Below are positions 17,444 to 25,566 of a stretch of DNA of 47,989 bases, in pieces; position 1 is the first letter of the stretch, and each line of letters starts with the position of its first letter. Source of the DNA: Deinococcus aestuarii. GTDB taxonomy: Bacteria > Deinococcota > Deinococci > Deinococcales > Deinococcaceae. The stretch covers positions 1 through 47,989 of the forward strand of contig NZ_JAHKSN010000031.1 in assembly GCF_018863415.1 (NCBI RefSeq). Reading direction: 5' to 3'. The notes under the pieces are model-generated. The model had not been told where the DNA came from. It saw only the letters and a program-made list of their open reading frames with translations, and ran no database searches. The position numbers were made by a program, and so were the translations under genes.

Positions 17444-17887
17444 TCAGGTCTGCTCCTGACCAGGCGAAGGGAGGTGCTGTCTTTGCAGGACGGCCTTCCG
17501 CTCTCCCCAGTCCGACTGATCCTCCTGGTTTCCCGCCTCCGGGACGCCGAGGTACGCCTCTCCCACCGGGCGGTACTTGTAACTCCAGTGGCTGATCTGC
17601 ATCAGGATGGGCAGCAGGTCGATGCCCTTCTCCGTCAGGCTGTACACCACCTTCTGCCGGTGGCCGGGGTCCTCTGCCTTGGTGATGATCCCCTCCGCCA
17701 GCAGCAGCTGTAGGCGGTCCGCGAGGATGTTCGAGGAAATCCCTTCCTCGGACTGGAGCATCTCGCGGAAGTGCTGCTTCCCGGTGAACATCAGGTCACG
17801 GATGATCAGCAGCGTCCAGCGGTCACCGAAGATGTCGAGCCCCAGACTCACCGGACACCCCGACCTGAGCTTCTCACCTTTCGTCAT
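17444..17887 (-). CDS. HxlR family (MarR-like winged helix) transcriptional regulator
   Basis: 147 residues. The conserved cysteine near the N-terminus is present in RSGCPVSLGLDIFGDRWTLL, followed by FREMLQSEEGISSNILADRL and RQKVVYSLTEKG in the wing. In HxlR proteins such as HypR and YodB this cysteine senses disulfide stress, aldehydes or quinones, which fits the divergent aldo-keto reductases. The C-terminus is about 30 residues longer than usual and hydrophilic. In the 128-bp divergent gap CAAC-TG-GTTG (near 17932-17941) and TGCATTTTTGCA (near 17902-17913) are possible binding palindromes. Confidence 0.9.
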   Translation of the reverse strand: MTKGEKLRSGCPVSLGLDIFGDRWTLLIIRDLMFTGKQHFREMLQSEEGISSNILADRLQLLLAEGIITKAEDPGHRQKVVYSLTEKGIDLLPILMQISHWSYKYRPVGEAYLGVPEAGNQEDQSDWGERKAVLQRQHLPSPGQEQT

Positions 17888-18015
17888 GCCTACCTCTCTG
17901 CTTGCATTTTTGCATCAGTGCGACTAAGGTGCAACTGGTTGTGAAACAAGAGTAGTCAACGGCCTGGGTACGGTCCTGGCTGACGTCGTGACCCACAACC
18001 CTGGAGGGCTCCAAG

Positions 18016-19056
18016 ATGCGGTACAACAGACTCGGCAGCACCGGACTTTTCGTTTCAGAACTGGCCTTCGGCACCATGACCTTCGGGGCCAGCGGACCCT
18101 TCGAGGTGATGGGTTCTGTCCAACAAGCGGAGGCTGACGCCCTCTTAGCCCGCGCCTTCGAGGCCGGAGTCAACCTGATTGACACGGCCGACACCTACTC
18201 GGGCGGCAACTCCGAGCGCATGACCGGGCAGGCGCTGAAGAACTTGGGCGTGCGGCGTGAGGACGTGATTGTTGCCACCAAGGTCTTCGGCGACATTGGC
18301 ACGGGGCCGAACGCGCGCGGGTCCTCGCGCGCCCACATCCTCGACGCCGCCTCGGCAAGTCTGGAACGGCTGCAACTGGACCACATCGACCTGTATCAGC
18401 TCCACGGCTTCGACCCCGCCACACCCGTCGAGGAGACCCTAATTGCCCTGAACGACCTTGTGCGGCAGGGCTTGGTGCGCTACATCGGCGTGTCGAACTG
18501 GGCAGCGTGGCAAATCGCTGGGGCGTTGGGTCTCTCCAAGCAGCACGGGCTGACACGCTTTTCCTCCTTGCAGGCGTACTACACCCTGGCGGGCCGCGAC
18601 CTGGAACGCGAGATCGTGCCGATGGCCCGGAGCGAGGGGGTGGGCGTCCTGGTCTGGAGTCCGCTGGCAGGCGGCCTGCTGAGCGGCAAGTTCAGCCGTG
18701 AGACCAGCACCGAAGGCACTCGGCGCGCCGCCATGGCCTTTCCACCTGTGGAGATGGAGCGGGCCTACAACGTCATCGACGTGCTCCGGAACTTGGCCGA
18801 ACAGAAAGGCGCCACGGTCGCGCAGCTCGCCCTCGCCTGGCTGCTGCACCAACCCCACGTCACCAGCGTGCTGCTCGGCACCCGCAGGATGGAGCAACTG
18901 GAGGACAACTTGGGCGCCGTAGATGTGCGGCTGTCGGAAGACGAGTTGCGTCGTCTGGGAGAGATCAGTCAATTGCCCGCCGAGTACCCCGGCTGGATGC
19001 TGGAGCTGTGGAGTCAGGGGCGCCGCCAGCAGTTGACGGCAGTTGACGGCCGATGA
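18016..19056 (+). CDS. Aldo/keto reductase
   Basis: 346 residues; ATG 18016 lies after GGAGGG. The AKR catalytic tetrad can be read in order: Asp and Tyr in LIDTADTYSGGNSE, Lys in IVATKVFG and His in LYQLHGFDP. The C-terminal cofactor segment VTSVLLGTRRMEQLEDNL binds NADPH. It belongs to the large bacterial AKR group related to YajO/PhyDGE-type enzymes that reduce aldehydes and sugars. It is divergent from the HxlR gene and is followed, 49 bp after its stop, by a second AKR on the same strand. A 10-bp tandem repeat AGTTGACGGC sits at its 3' end. Confidence 0.93.
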   Translation: MRYNRLGSTGLFVSELAFGTMTFGASGPFEVMGSVQQAEADALLARAFEAGVNLIDTADTYSGGNSERMTGQALKNLGVRREDVIVATKVFGDIGTGPNARGSSRAHILDAASASLERLQLDHIDLYQLHGFDPATPVEETLIALNDLVRQGLVRYIGVSNWAAWQIAGALGLSKQHGLTRFSSLQAYYTLAGRDLEREIVPMARSEGVGVLVWSPLAGGLLSGKFSRETSTEGTRRAAMAFPPVEMERAYNVIDVLRNLAEQKGATVAQLALAWLLHQPHVTSVLLGTRRMEQLEDNLGAVDVRLSEDELRRLGEISQLPAEYPGWMLELWSQGRRQQLTAVDGR

Positions 19057-19105
19057 ACGGTTCCAGCTTCTCCGAATCATCCCGCTCTCGTTCCGGAAGG
19101 ACGCC

Positions 19106-20146
19106 ATGACCCTGACCGACTACCGCACGCTGGGTTGCTCGGGTCTGATCGTCAGTCCGCTGGCGCTCGGCACCATGACCTTCGGCACGGCGCGTTGGGG
19201 TTCGTCCGACGAGGTTTCGGAAACCGTCTTCAACGCCTACGTTGGGGCGGGCGGCAATTTCATCGACACTGCCGACGTGTACTCTGGCGGGCACAGCGAG
19301 GAACTGGTCGGCAAGTTCGTCGAGGACCACAGGTTGCGTGACCGTGTGGTGCTCGCCACCAAGTTCACCTTCAGCGGTGGGCGCGGCAATCCCAATGCCA
19401 GCGGGAACGGGCGCAAGAACATGTACCGGGCGCTGGAGGGGTCCCTGCGCCGATTGAAGACGGACTACGTGGACCTGTACTGGATGCACGCCTGGGACGG
19501 GGTAACCCCGCCCGAGGAGGTGGTGGGGTCTTTGAGCGACCTCGTGCGGGCGGGACGCATCCGCTACTACGGGTTCTCGAACGTGCCCGCGTGGTACACG
19601 GCGAGGGTCGTCACGCTGGCAGAGGCTCACGGTCTGCCGGGTCCCGTCGCCCTCCAACTCCAGTATTCGCTGATCGAACGCTCCGTCGAGGTCGAACACG
19701 TGCCCGCCGCCCGTGCCCTGGGTCTGGGCCTGACTCCCTGGAGTCCGCTGGCGGGCGGCTTCCTGTCGGGGAAGTACAGCCGCGAGACGGCCTCTGCCCG
19801 CAGCCAGGACCGCCTGAGCGGCACGAATCCCTTCGGGGACACCAAGTTCACGGAACATAACTGGGGGGTCCTGGACGCCCTGCGCGAGGTCGCCCGGGAG
19901 GTGGGTCACACGCCCGCCGAGGTGGCCCTGGCCTGGGTGAGGGCTCAGCCCGGCGTGACCGCGCCCATTCTGGGAGCGAGCCGGACCGAGCAGTTGCACG
20001 ACAACCTGGCGGCGCTGGAACTGACCCTGACGCCACCGCAGCTCGCGGTGCTGGAGGAGCGCAGTGCCCCCGGCCCGAACCACGGCATGGCAGCGGTGCT
20101 GAAACGCGCCGTGTTCGGTGGTGCCTCCGTCGAGGGTTGGCGGTAG
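19106..20146 (+). CDS. Aldo/keto reductase, second of a tandem pair
   Basis: ATG 19106 follows GGAAGG; 346 residues. The tetrad is complete: FIDTADVYSGGHSE, VVLATKFTFSGG and LYWMHAWDG. The segment NPNASGNGRKN in the loop after the lysine and the ending TAPILGASRTEQLHDNL match the AKR subgroup with YghZ-like loops. Similarity to the upstream gene is real but moderate, so the pair is old or was assembled from different sources rather than freshly duplicated. Both are probably transcribed together under HxlR control to remove reactive carbonyls. Substrates are not known. Confidence 0.92.
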   Translation: MTLTDYRTLGCSGLIVSPLALGTMTFGTARWGSSDEVSETVFNAYVGAGGNFIDTADVYSGGHSEELVGKFVEDHRLRDRVVLATKFTFSGGRGNPNASGNGRKNMYRALEGSLRRLKTDYVDLYWMHAWDGVTPPEEVVGSLSDLVRAGRIRYYGFSNVPAWYTARVVTLAEAHGLPGPVALQLQYSLIERSVEVEHVPAARALGLGLTPWSPLAGGFLSGKYSRETASARSQDRLSGTNPFGDTKFTEHNWGVLDALREVAREVGHTPAEVALAWVRAQPGVTAPILGASRTEQLHDNLAALELTLTPPQLAVLEERSAPGPNHGMAAVLKRAVFGGASVEGWR

Positions 20147-20289
20147 TTGACCAAAAGGTGGCCGACCTTCAGCCTGGCAGCGGCCCCAAGAATTCCCGGC
20201 AGCCGCTGGAACCCGGCTTGCGGCTGGCAGATCACGGTCTGGCCGTTCTCGACCCGGTGACCGAACACTTCCCCGTGGACGACGGGGCG

Positions 20290-20462
20290 AGCGGCGCTGG
20301 CGGGCCAGGCCCCGGAAGCGGCGGGCGTTCACTTCGGGTGGCTGGCGTCCTTCGGTCAACAATCCGACGTCGAACACCTTGACTCAGCAACGGCTCGGCT
20401 GGCGTCCCGTACAGCCAACACTTCTGGAGGACCTGGACCGGGAGTCGTACTTCACGGCCTGA
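20290..20462 (+). pseudogene. NAD-dependent epimerase remnant, last about 55 codons, frameshifted
   Basis: One frame gives QAPEAAGVHFGWLASF and then, after a shift near 20355, another gives TLTQQRLGWRPVQPTLLEDL and DRESYFTA before TGA at 20460-20462. The same order HFGWL...LTxxxLxWxPxxPxLxEDLDxxxYF ends the intact epimerase at 15683 and the remnant at 6375. So this is a third, more decayed copy of that gene's 3' end. The rest of the 20147-20552 gap shows no recognisable gene. Confidence 0.65.
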
Positions 20463-20552
20463 GGGCCTAACTTTCCTTATGTAAGGGCCGCGCAAGACGG
20501 TGCGCCTACAGTCAGGGGATCGGGCATTTCCGGCCCACCTGACGAGGACACC

Positions 20553-22883
20553 ATGCTGCCATTCGACATCTTGAGCATTCTCGCCGTCGCCTGCCTGCGA
20601 ACGGGTATCGCCGTCTGTGTCGCGCTCCGCGCCTGGCAGGACCGCCCCGCGCGGCTGTATGTGGTGCTGGCAGCCCTGATGCTGTTCAACGACGCGCTGA
20701 TCCTGCTGAGACTGGGGATGAGACCGGAAGACTCCTACGCCCTTGAAATCAGCTCAATGCTGTGGCTGTGCGGGATGGCGACCACCTCCTTCCTGCTCTA
20801 CAGCAGCCTGTTCGTCCCGCAGTGGTGGGTGGGCAGGCGCCCCATCCGCCTGATCGCCGCGCCGTACCTGGTGTGCAGCGCGCTGCTGGCCCTGGACCTG
20901 CTGGTCGGGCGGGGATGGGCCGTGGCCCTGGTGCCCGACGCGAACGGCATGTACGACGCCGAACCCGTCACGCGGCTGGGGCAGGTGCTGGTGCTGGCCT
21001 TTGCGCTCCGGTGGTTCGTGGAGCTGGGGGTGCTGGGGACGGCGTTCTGGCGCCAGCGCGAGGACCGGGTCATCATCGGCGCGCTGATCCTGGCGGCCGT
21101 CGCCGGGTTCGCGGTCTGGCTGGCGCTGAGCGTGAGCGGGCAGTTCGCCCACCCCCTGATCGCGCTGCTGCCAAGCCTGCCGCAGCACCTGATCCTGGCG
21201 TACCTGGCCGTCCGCACCCGGCTGTTCGAGCCCACCCGGGTCGCCCTGGACCTCGCCCTGCACGCTATGAGCGAGGCCGTAGCCGTGCTCGACCGGCAGG
21301 GGAAGGTTGTGTACGCCAACCCCTCCGCCCAGCACCTGGGCTTGCTCACCGAACGTTCCTTCGCCGCGAACCTCTTGGCGGCGGGTCTTCCTCCACAAGA
21401 CGTGGCCGGGCTGGTCGAGGGAACGGGCCGGTCCCGGCAGATGATCTTGCTGCGGCAGCGGCGCCTGCACGTCGGCCTGACGCCGGTGCAGGGCGGGCGT
21501 GGCCGGACGCGGGGCACCCTCTTTCTGGGCCGCGACGTGACGGAACTCGAACAGCGCAACGCCGAACTCTCCCACCTGGCCGGGCACGACGCCCTGACCG
21601 GGCTGCCCAACCGCCGCTCGCTGGGCGAGGCCCTGGAGCGCACGGTCCTGCGGGCGCGTCAGGGCCAGCCGGGCGTGCTGATGTTTATCGACCTCGACCA
21701 GTTCAAGCTCGTCAACGACACCCTCGGGCACGCGGCGGGCGACGAACTGCTCGTCGAGATCGCCGGGCTGCTGCGGGGAGAGCTGCGCGGGGACCACCTG
21801 ATCGCCCGGCTGGGGGGCGACGAGTTCGCGGTGCTGCTAGAGGGCCGTGACCTCGACGGGGGCCAGGTGGTGGCTCAGCAACTCCTCGGGGCGATCTCCC
21901 GCTACGAGTTCACCCGCCAGGGGCGCTCCTTCCGGGTGGGGTTCAGCCTGGGGCTGACGGTGGTGGACGGCCAGCGGGGCGCCCAGGACCTCCTCGCGCA
22001 GGCGGACGTGGCGATGTACCACGCCAAGGCCCGGGGCGGGCGCCGAGTCGTCATTTTCGAACCCGAGCAGCACGATGTGCTCCAGGTCGAGGAGACCCGC
22101 AACTGGTCGGTGCGGTTGCAAGAGGCCCTGCGCGCGGACGGTTTGGAATTGCACTACCAACCAGTCGTGAACCTGGCTGACCGCCAGGTCGAGCATCACG
22201 AGGCGTTGCTGCGGTTGCGTGACGAGGACGGCGGCCTGGTCCTGCCCGGGCAGTTCCTCCCGGCCGCCGAACGCTACGGCCTGCTGCCCGACCTCGACCG
22301 CTGGGTGATCGCCCGGGGCATCCAGACGCTGGCGGAGCACCCGGGTCTGCGCCTGCACCTCAACCTCTCGGGCACGTCGCTGGGGGACGAGGAGCTGCCG
22401 ACCTTCATCGAGGCCGAACTTACCCGGGCCGGAGTCGAGCCCACCCGGCTGGGCTTCGAGATCACCGAGACCGAGGCCATCCGCGACTTGGAGCGGGCCC
22501 GGGGGTGGGCCGAGCGGGTGGGCGCCCTGGGCTGTCCGCTCGCTCTCGACGACTTCGGGGTGGGCTTCACGTCCTTTGCGTACCTGCGGGCCCTGCCGGT
22601 GGACGCTGTCAAGATCGACGGGTCCTTCGTGCGGGATCTGGAGCACGATGAGGTGAGCCGCGAGATCGTCGGCGCGATCACCCGCCTCGCCCGCGCGATG
22701 GGCAAGCGGGTGGTCGCCGAGTGGGTGGAAAACGAAGGGGTGGCCGAGTGGGCCCGTCGTCTGGGGGTGCACCTGGGTCAGGGCTACGGCCTGGGTCGGC
22801 CCGGTCCCGGGCTGCCCTGCGCCCCAGACGAGGACGCCTCCACGCGGAAGAATTCAGAGGTTGCGCAGACCACCGGCGCGTGA
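20553..22883 (+). CDS. Membrane-anchored GGDEF-EAL (diguanylate cyclase/phosphodiesterase) protein
   Basis: 776 residues. Residues 1-225 contain about six hydrophobic helices, a membrane sensor of unknown type. A PAS-like segment (AMSEAVAVLDRQGKVVYANP) follows at about 235-340. The GGDEF domain has DALTGLPNRRSL and an intact GGDEF near 421; the inhibitory site that would read RxxD is RGDH. The EAL domain starts near 549 with HEALLRL and keeps NLSG, ETE, DDFG and the late glutamate in AEWVENEG and Q in GQGYGLG. Both cyclic-di-GMP synthesis and breakdown are therefore possible. It stands alone, with no partner gene. Confidence 0.93.
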   Translation: MLPFDILSILAVACLRTGIAVCVALRAWQDRPARLYVVLAALMLFNDALILLRLGMRPEDSYALEISSMLWLCGMATTSFLLYSSLFVPQWWVGRRPIRLIAAPYLVCSALLALDLLVGRGWAVALVPDANGMYDAEPVTRLGQVLVLAFALRWFVELGVLGTAFWRQREDRVIIGALILAAVAGFAVWLALSVSGQFAHPLIALLPSLPQHLILAYLAVRTRLFEPTRVALDLALHAMSEAVAVLDRQGKVVYANPSAQHLGLLTERSFAANLLAAGLPPQDVAGLVEGTGRSRQMILLRQRRLHVGLTPVQGGRGRTRGTLFLGRDVTELEQRNAELSHLAGHDALTGLPNRRSLGEALERTVLRARQGQPGVLMFIDLDQFKLVNDTLGHAAGDELLVEIAGLLRGELRGDHLIARLGGDEFAVLLEGRDLDGGQVVAQQLLGAISRYEFTRQGRSFRVGFSLGLTVVDGQRGAQDLLAQADVAMYHAKARGGRRVVIFEPEQHDVLQVEETRNWSVRLQEALRADGLELHYQPVVNLADRQVEHHEALLRLRDEDGGLVLPGQFLPAAERYGLLPDLDRWVIARGIQTLAEHPGLRLHLNLSGTSLGDEELPTFIEAELTRAGVEPTRLGFEITETEAIRDLERARGWAERVGALGCPLALDDFGVGFTSFAYLRALPVDAVKIDGSFVRDLEHDEVSREIVGAITRLARAMGKRVVAEWVENEGVAEWARRLGVHLGQGYGLGRPGPGLPCAPDEDASTRKNSEVAQTTGA

Positions 22884-23359
22884 GCCCAGAGCCGAAGCCT
22901 AGGCGAGTGGGGCAGCGTGGGAAGGTAGCAGCTACCCAGCGCGCCGGAAGGGAGGAAGGAGGGGGAAGGGAACGCACACCTCTCCCGTGTTGATCTCCTG
23001 AAGGTGGAACTTCCCTGCGCCAGCTCGATGACCTGGAGCCCAGGGCCGACGAAAGCCAAAGCAAAAGGCGACCCGGAAGCCGCCTTGATTCCACTCACTT
23101 CGCGTGGGAGACAACCCCACGTCAAGGCGATGCGCCGCCGTGGGCGCTCAGGCGCAGGCCTCTGCCTTCCCCTGCCATCTGCCCTTTGACCCTCGCTCAG
23201 GGCTGATTTGTGTCGTTCGCCAGAGGTTCGCGGTCCGGGACAAAGGAGCTGGAGAGCGTTCGGTGTATTCCCGGCAAGCGGCGGTGGGGACACCAGTCGG
23301 CGAGTTGTGCCGCAACTCGTCCATTGAGCGAGCAACTTGCTCAAAACGCGCTCTGCCCT
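22884..23359. other. Intergenic region with two palindromes
   Basis: No recognisable gene. CGAGTTG-TGCCG-CAACTCG (23301-23319) and GAGCAA-C-TTGCTC (23330-23342) are neat inverted repeats a few bases apart. They lie beyond the 3' end of the minus-strand epimerase and could be its terminator structures or an unassigned operator pair. Confidence 0.35.
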
Positions 23360-24370
23360 TCACGGGGTACCGTCAGCGGTTCGCGGAGCCATACCGGTGG
23401 TGCTCGCGCTCGGCAGGCACCCCAGGCCGACCAGGCTGGTCCTCACAGCCTGGTCCAAAGGGGTGTGCGGTTCCTCTCCCAGGAACGCCACCAGCCGCGC
23501 ATTGTCCAGCTCGATGGGTGAACGCCACAACGGCCGCACCGCCACGAGTTCCCGCATCGACTCGTTGAACAACCCGCCCACCTGAAGCACCGGCCACGGA
23601 AACGGCACCGACCTCATCGCCGGGTTCCCGACCACCCGCCCAATCGCCGCGACCATCTGCGTCCCGTCGGCGTCCCAGTGTCCCCGAAAGTGAAAGCGCG
23701 CGAACGTCTCCAGGTCGTCCTCCCGGTCCATCAATCGGGCAAAGGTCTCGCCCGCGTCGGGCAGGTACGTCCAGGCATGGCCGACCCCCTGCTTCCCAGG
23801 GGAACTGACGCGCTTCACGGGCTGCCCAGGCTTGACCAGCCCCTGCGAGAACCAACTGCCCCCCGTTTTCGGCCCGAAGAAGTCTCCGAAACGCACGATC
23901 AAGGTCCGCACGCCCTTCTGGGACGCGTCCTCCAACTTCTTCTCCAGGGCGATGCGGATGGTGCCCTTGTGGGTGGTGGCTCGCTGTGGGGAGTCCTCGC
24001 GCAGCACTGGGAAGGCGTCCGGGCCGTAGTTGTAGATCGTGCCCGGCAACAGGATGCAGGCGCCGCTGGCTCTGGCCGCCGCGATGGTGTGGTCGATCAT
24101 CGGCAGCACGAGTCGGCTCCAGTTCGCGTACCGAGGTGGGTTGACGGCGTGCACGATGGCCTGCACGCCCTGGGCGGCCCGAACAATGGAGCCCTGGTCC
24201 ATCGAGTCGCCGGTCACCCATTCCCAGCCGGTCGTGTCCCCGGCAGGCTGGCCGCTGCGGGAGAGGGCGCGGATGGTCCAGCCGTGGCGCTCCAGCGCGG
24301 CGGCGGTCTCGCTGCCGATGCCGCCGGTGGCGCCGAAAACGAGGGCAATGCGGGGGGTGGAGTCCGTCAT
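23360..24370 (-). CDS. NAD-dependent epimerase/dehydratase family protein
   Basis: 336 residues with an N-terminal Rossmann motif FGATGGIGSETAAAL (GxxGxxG). Further segments are IVHAVNPPRYANWSR, LPGTIYNYGPDAF and IVRFGDFFGPKTGGSWF, typical of the YwnB/SDR-a subgroup that includes DUF-type epimerases in stress clusters. The catalytic YxxxK is not obvious. It differs from the epimerases at 1-587 and 15683. The C-terminal 20 residues (GCLPSASTTGMAPRTADGTP) look low-complexity, so the end may be extended relative to relatives. The NTF2-like gene begins upstream on the same strand, with 76 bp between them, suggesting one transcript. Confidence 0.85.
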   Translation of the reverse strand: MTDSTPRIALVFGATGGIGSETAAALERHGWTIRALSRSGQPAGDTTGWEWVTGDSMDQGSIVRAAQGVQAIVHAVNPPRYANWSRLVLPMIDHTIAAARASGACILLPGTIYNYGPDAFPVLREDSPQRATTHKGTIRIALEKKLEDASQKGVRTLIVRFGDFFGPKTGGSWFSQGLVKPGQPVKRVSSPGKQGVGHAWTYLPDAGETFARLMDREDDLETFARFHFRGHWDADGTQMVAAIGRVVGNPAMRSVPFPWPVLQVGGLFNESMRELVAVRPLWRSPIELDNARLVAFLGEEPHTPLDQAVRTSLVGLGCLPSASTTGMAPRTADGTP

Positions 24371-24446
24371 GGTGTGCTCCCTGCGGCGGGCGTACCGCTG
24401 CCGGGTTGAAAGGCGTCCTGGGTCCGTCAGGTGGAAGCGTGCCTGC

Positions 24447-24995
24447 TCACGGCCGAGGAAGGGCCCATGCGTCGGAGGGCAGGCCGAGTTGCTGGAATAC
24501 CTCGGCGCGGTTGTAATAGTCGGCCACCATCTGAATCCGGCCCCCCTTGAGGAAGAAGACCGAGGTCACGGGGACCAAGAACGACTTGCCGGTGGATGCC
24601 ATAGTCCCCAGCCGACGGGTTGTGCCGGTGAAGACCCACTGCACCGCCACCCGATCGCCCGCCTGGAAAGCGTCGAGGATGACGGCGCGCGCATCGGGAA
24701 TGGCGTCCACTGTCAGGGTCACCCAGCCCGCGACGTTCGCCTTGCCCTGAAACCTGGCCTCGAACGCGAAGTCCTGGTACACGCCGTCGTCGGTGAACAG
24801 CTTCGCCATGCCCCCTGCGTCGGCCTTGTTCCAGGCATCGGCCCACTGCTGCACGATGGGGGGCACTGGGCGCTGGGTCGGGAGTGGAGGTGTGGCGGTC
24901 GCCACGCCTTGAGCGGCCGTCACGCTCATGAGGGTCAGCAGGGCAAGGGCGAGGGTGGTCTTGAGCAGGCGGGTGGGAACGGTGGTGGTGTTCAT
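24447..24995 (-). CDS. Secreted NTF2/SnoaL-like protein
   Basis: ATG 24995 follows GAGGAG; 182 residues. An N-terminal signal peptide is visible (LKTTLALALLTLMSVTAAQG) with likely cleavage after AAQG. The mature part is a single SnoaL/NTF2-like fold: QQWADAWNKADAGGMAKLFTDDGVYQDFAF, DRVAVQWVFTGT and GGRIQMVADYYNRAEVFQQL. Relatives are cyclases, isomerases or non-enzymatic polyketide-binding proteins, so function remains open. It shares a strand with the epimerase downstream. Its upstream leader resembles that of the decayed gene at 25088-25465, so one regulator, likely the TetR at 25567, may once have controlled both. Confidence 0.85.
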   Translation of the reverse strand: MNTTTVPTRLLKTTLALALLTLMSVTAAQGVATATPPLPTQRPVPPIVQQWADAWNKADAGGMAKLFTDDGVYQDFAFEARFQGKANVAGWVTLTVDAIPDARAVILDAFQAGDRVAVQWVFTGTTRRLGTMASTGKSFLVPVTSVFFLKGGRIQMVADYYNRAEVFQQLGLPSDAWALPRP

Positions 24996-25030
24996 GGGGC
25001 TCCTCGTCGTGGGGTCAGGGTGCCCCGGTC
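24996..25030. repeat. Leader repeat, copy 1
   Basis: GGGGCTCCTCG, a 4-bp insert, then GGGGTCAGGGTGCCCCGG matches the leader of the decayed gene at 25466-25496 almost base for base. It directly precedes the NTF2-like start on the minus strand. Confidence 0.7.
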
Positions 25031-25087
25031 CTTCAACTGACGGGTGTAGGCCGCGAATCAATCAGCTGCTATGACGCGCCCGTGCTG

Positions 25088-25465
25088 TCAACGCTTGGGC
25101 CGGGTGTAAATCCTGAGCAGCACTGCGGCCGAGACCGCGACGATCAGACCCACGAAGGCGGGGTGGATGTCCTTGCTGAGGCTCTCTGCTCGCCCGGGGT
25201 TGAGCACCCATATCAGGAAGGGCACGGCGTACACGATGCCCAGGGCGCTGACCTACCCGCGCAGGTCGCGGCGGCGAGGGTCCCGGAAGGTGTTGATCAG
25301 CATGATGGCGGTGAGGATAAAGGCCAGGAAAGCGAACTGCCCCACCACCATGATGGGAATGGCCTAGGTCGAGACGATGACCGAGCGCGGTGCCCGGCGG
25401 GGCTGGTGTGCGGGGGAGCGGGTGACGATCTCGGTCGGGCGGGTGGACGCGGTGGTCTCGTTCTT
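25088..25465 (-). pseudogene. Decayed small membrane protein gene, start codon lost
   Basis: Read on the minus strand, the leader GAGGAGCCCC is followed by AAG instead of the ATG found at the same place in the neighbouring gene. The frame then reads ETTASTRPTEIVTRSPAHQP, meets a TAG, continues as a clear membrane helix (VVGQFAFLAFILTAIMLINT), meets a second TAG after RRRDLRG, continues VSALGIVYAVPFLIWVLNPG, and after a one-base shift ends HPAFVGLIVAVSAAVLLRIY before TGA. Joined together it would be a protein of about 125 residues with three membrane segments. One lost start, two stops and one frameshift make it clearly dead. Confidence 0.75.
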
Positions 25466-25496
25466 GGGGCTCCTCGCGGGGTCAGGGTGCCCCGAT
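25466..25496. repeat. Leader repeat, copy 2
   Basis: GGGGCTCCTCGCGGGGTCAG and the following GGTGCCCCGATC repeat the 24996-25030 leader with a 4-bp deletion. Similarity continues weakly into the operator region (AACTTACGGATGTAAG here, AACTGACGGGTGTAGG in copy 1). Confidence 0.7.
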
Positions 25497-25500
25497 CTCC

Positions 25501-25548
25501 AAACTTACGGATGTAAGTTTATTAGAATTAACTTAGCGGGTAAGTTAA
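25501..25548. promoter_or_regulatory. Twin TetR operators upstream of the TetR gene
   Basis: AAACTTAC-GGAT-GTAAGTTT (25501-25520) and TTAACTTA-GCGGG-TAAGTTAA (25528-25548) are palindromes with 8-bp arms and a shared ACTTA/TAAGT core. They stand between the decayed membrane gene and the TetR start; TATAGT at 25555-25560 is a possible -10 box for the TetR gene. Confidence 0.82.
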
Positions 25549-25566
25549 CCTGTGTATAGTGGCTAC

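Noticed and set aside
19028..19051. Two copies of AGTTGACGGC at the end of the first aldo-keto reductase
   Set aside because: Only two units, inside the coding frame's last codons; more likely a small slippage duplication than a regulatory repeat.
18965..20377. A 470-codon minus-strand frame opposite the second aldo-keto reductase
   Set aside because: Antisense to a complete enzyme and low in protein-like pattern.
25082..25516. A 144-codon plus-strand frame between the NTF2-like and TetR genes
   Set aside because: His/Asp/Gly-rich and without family. The opposite strand shows a clear, though decayed, membrane protein, which explains the base pattern better.
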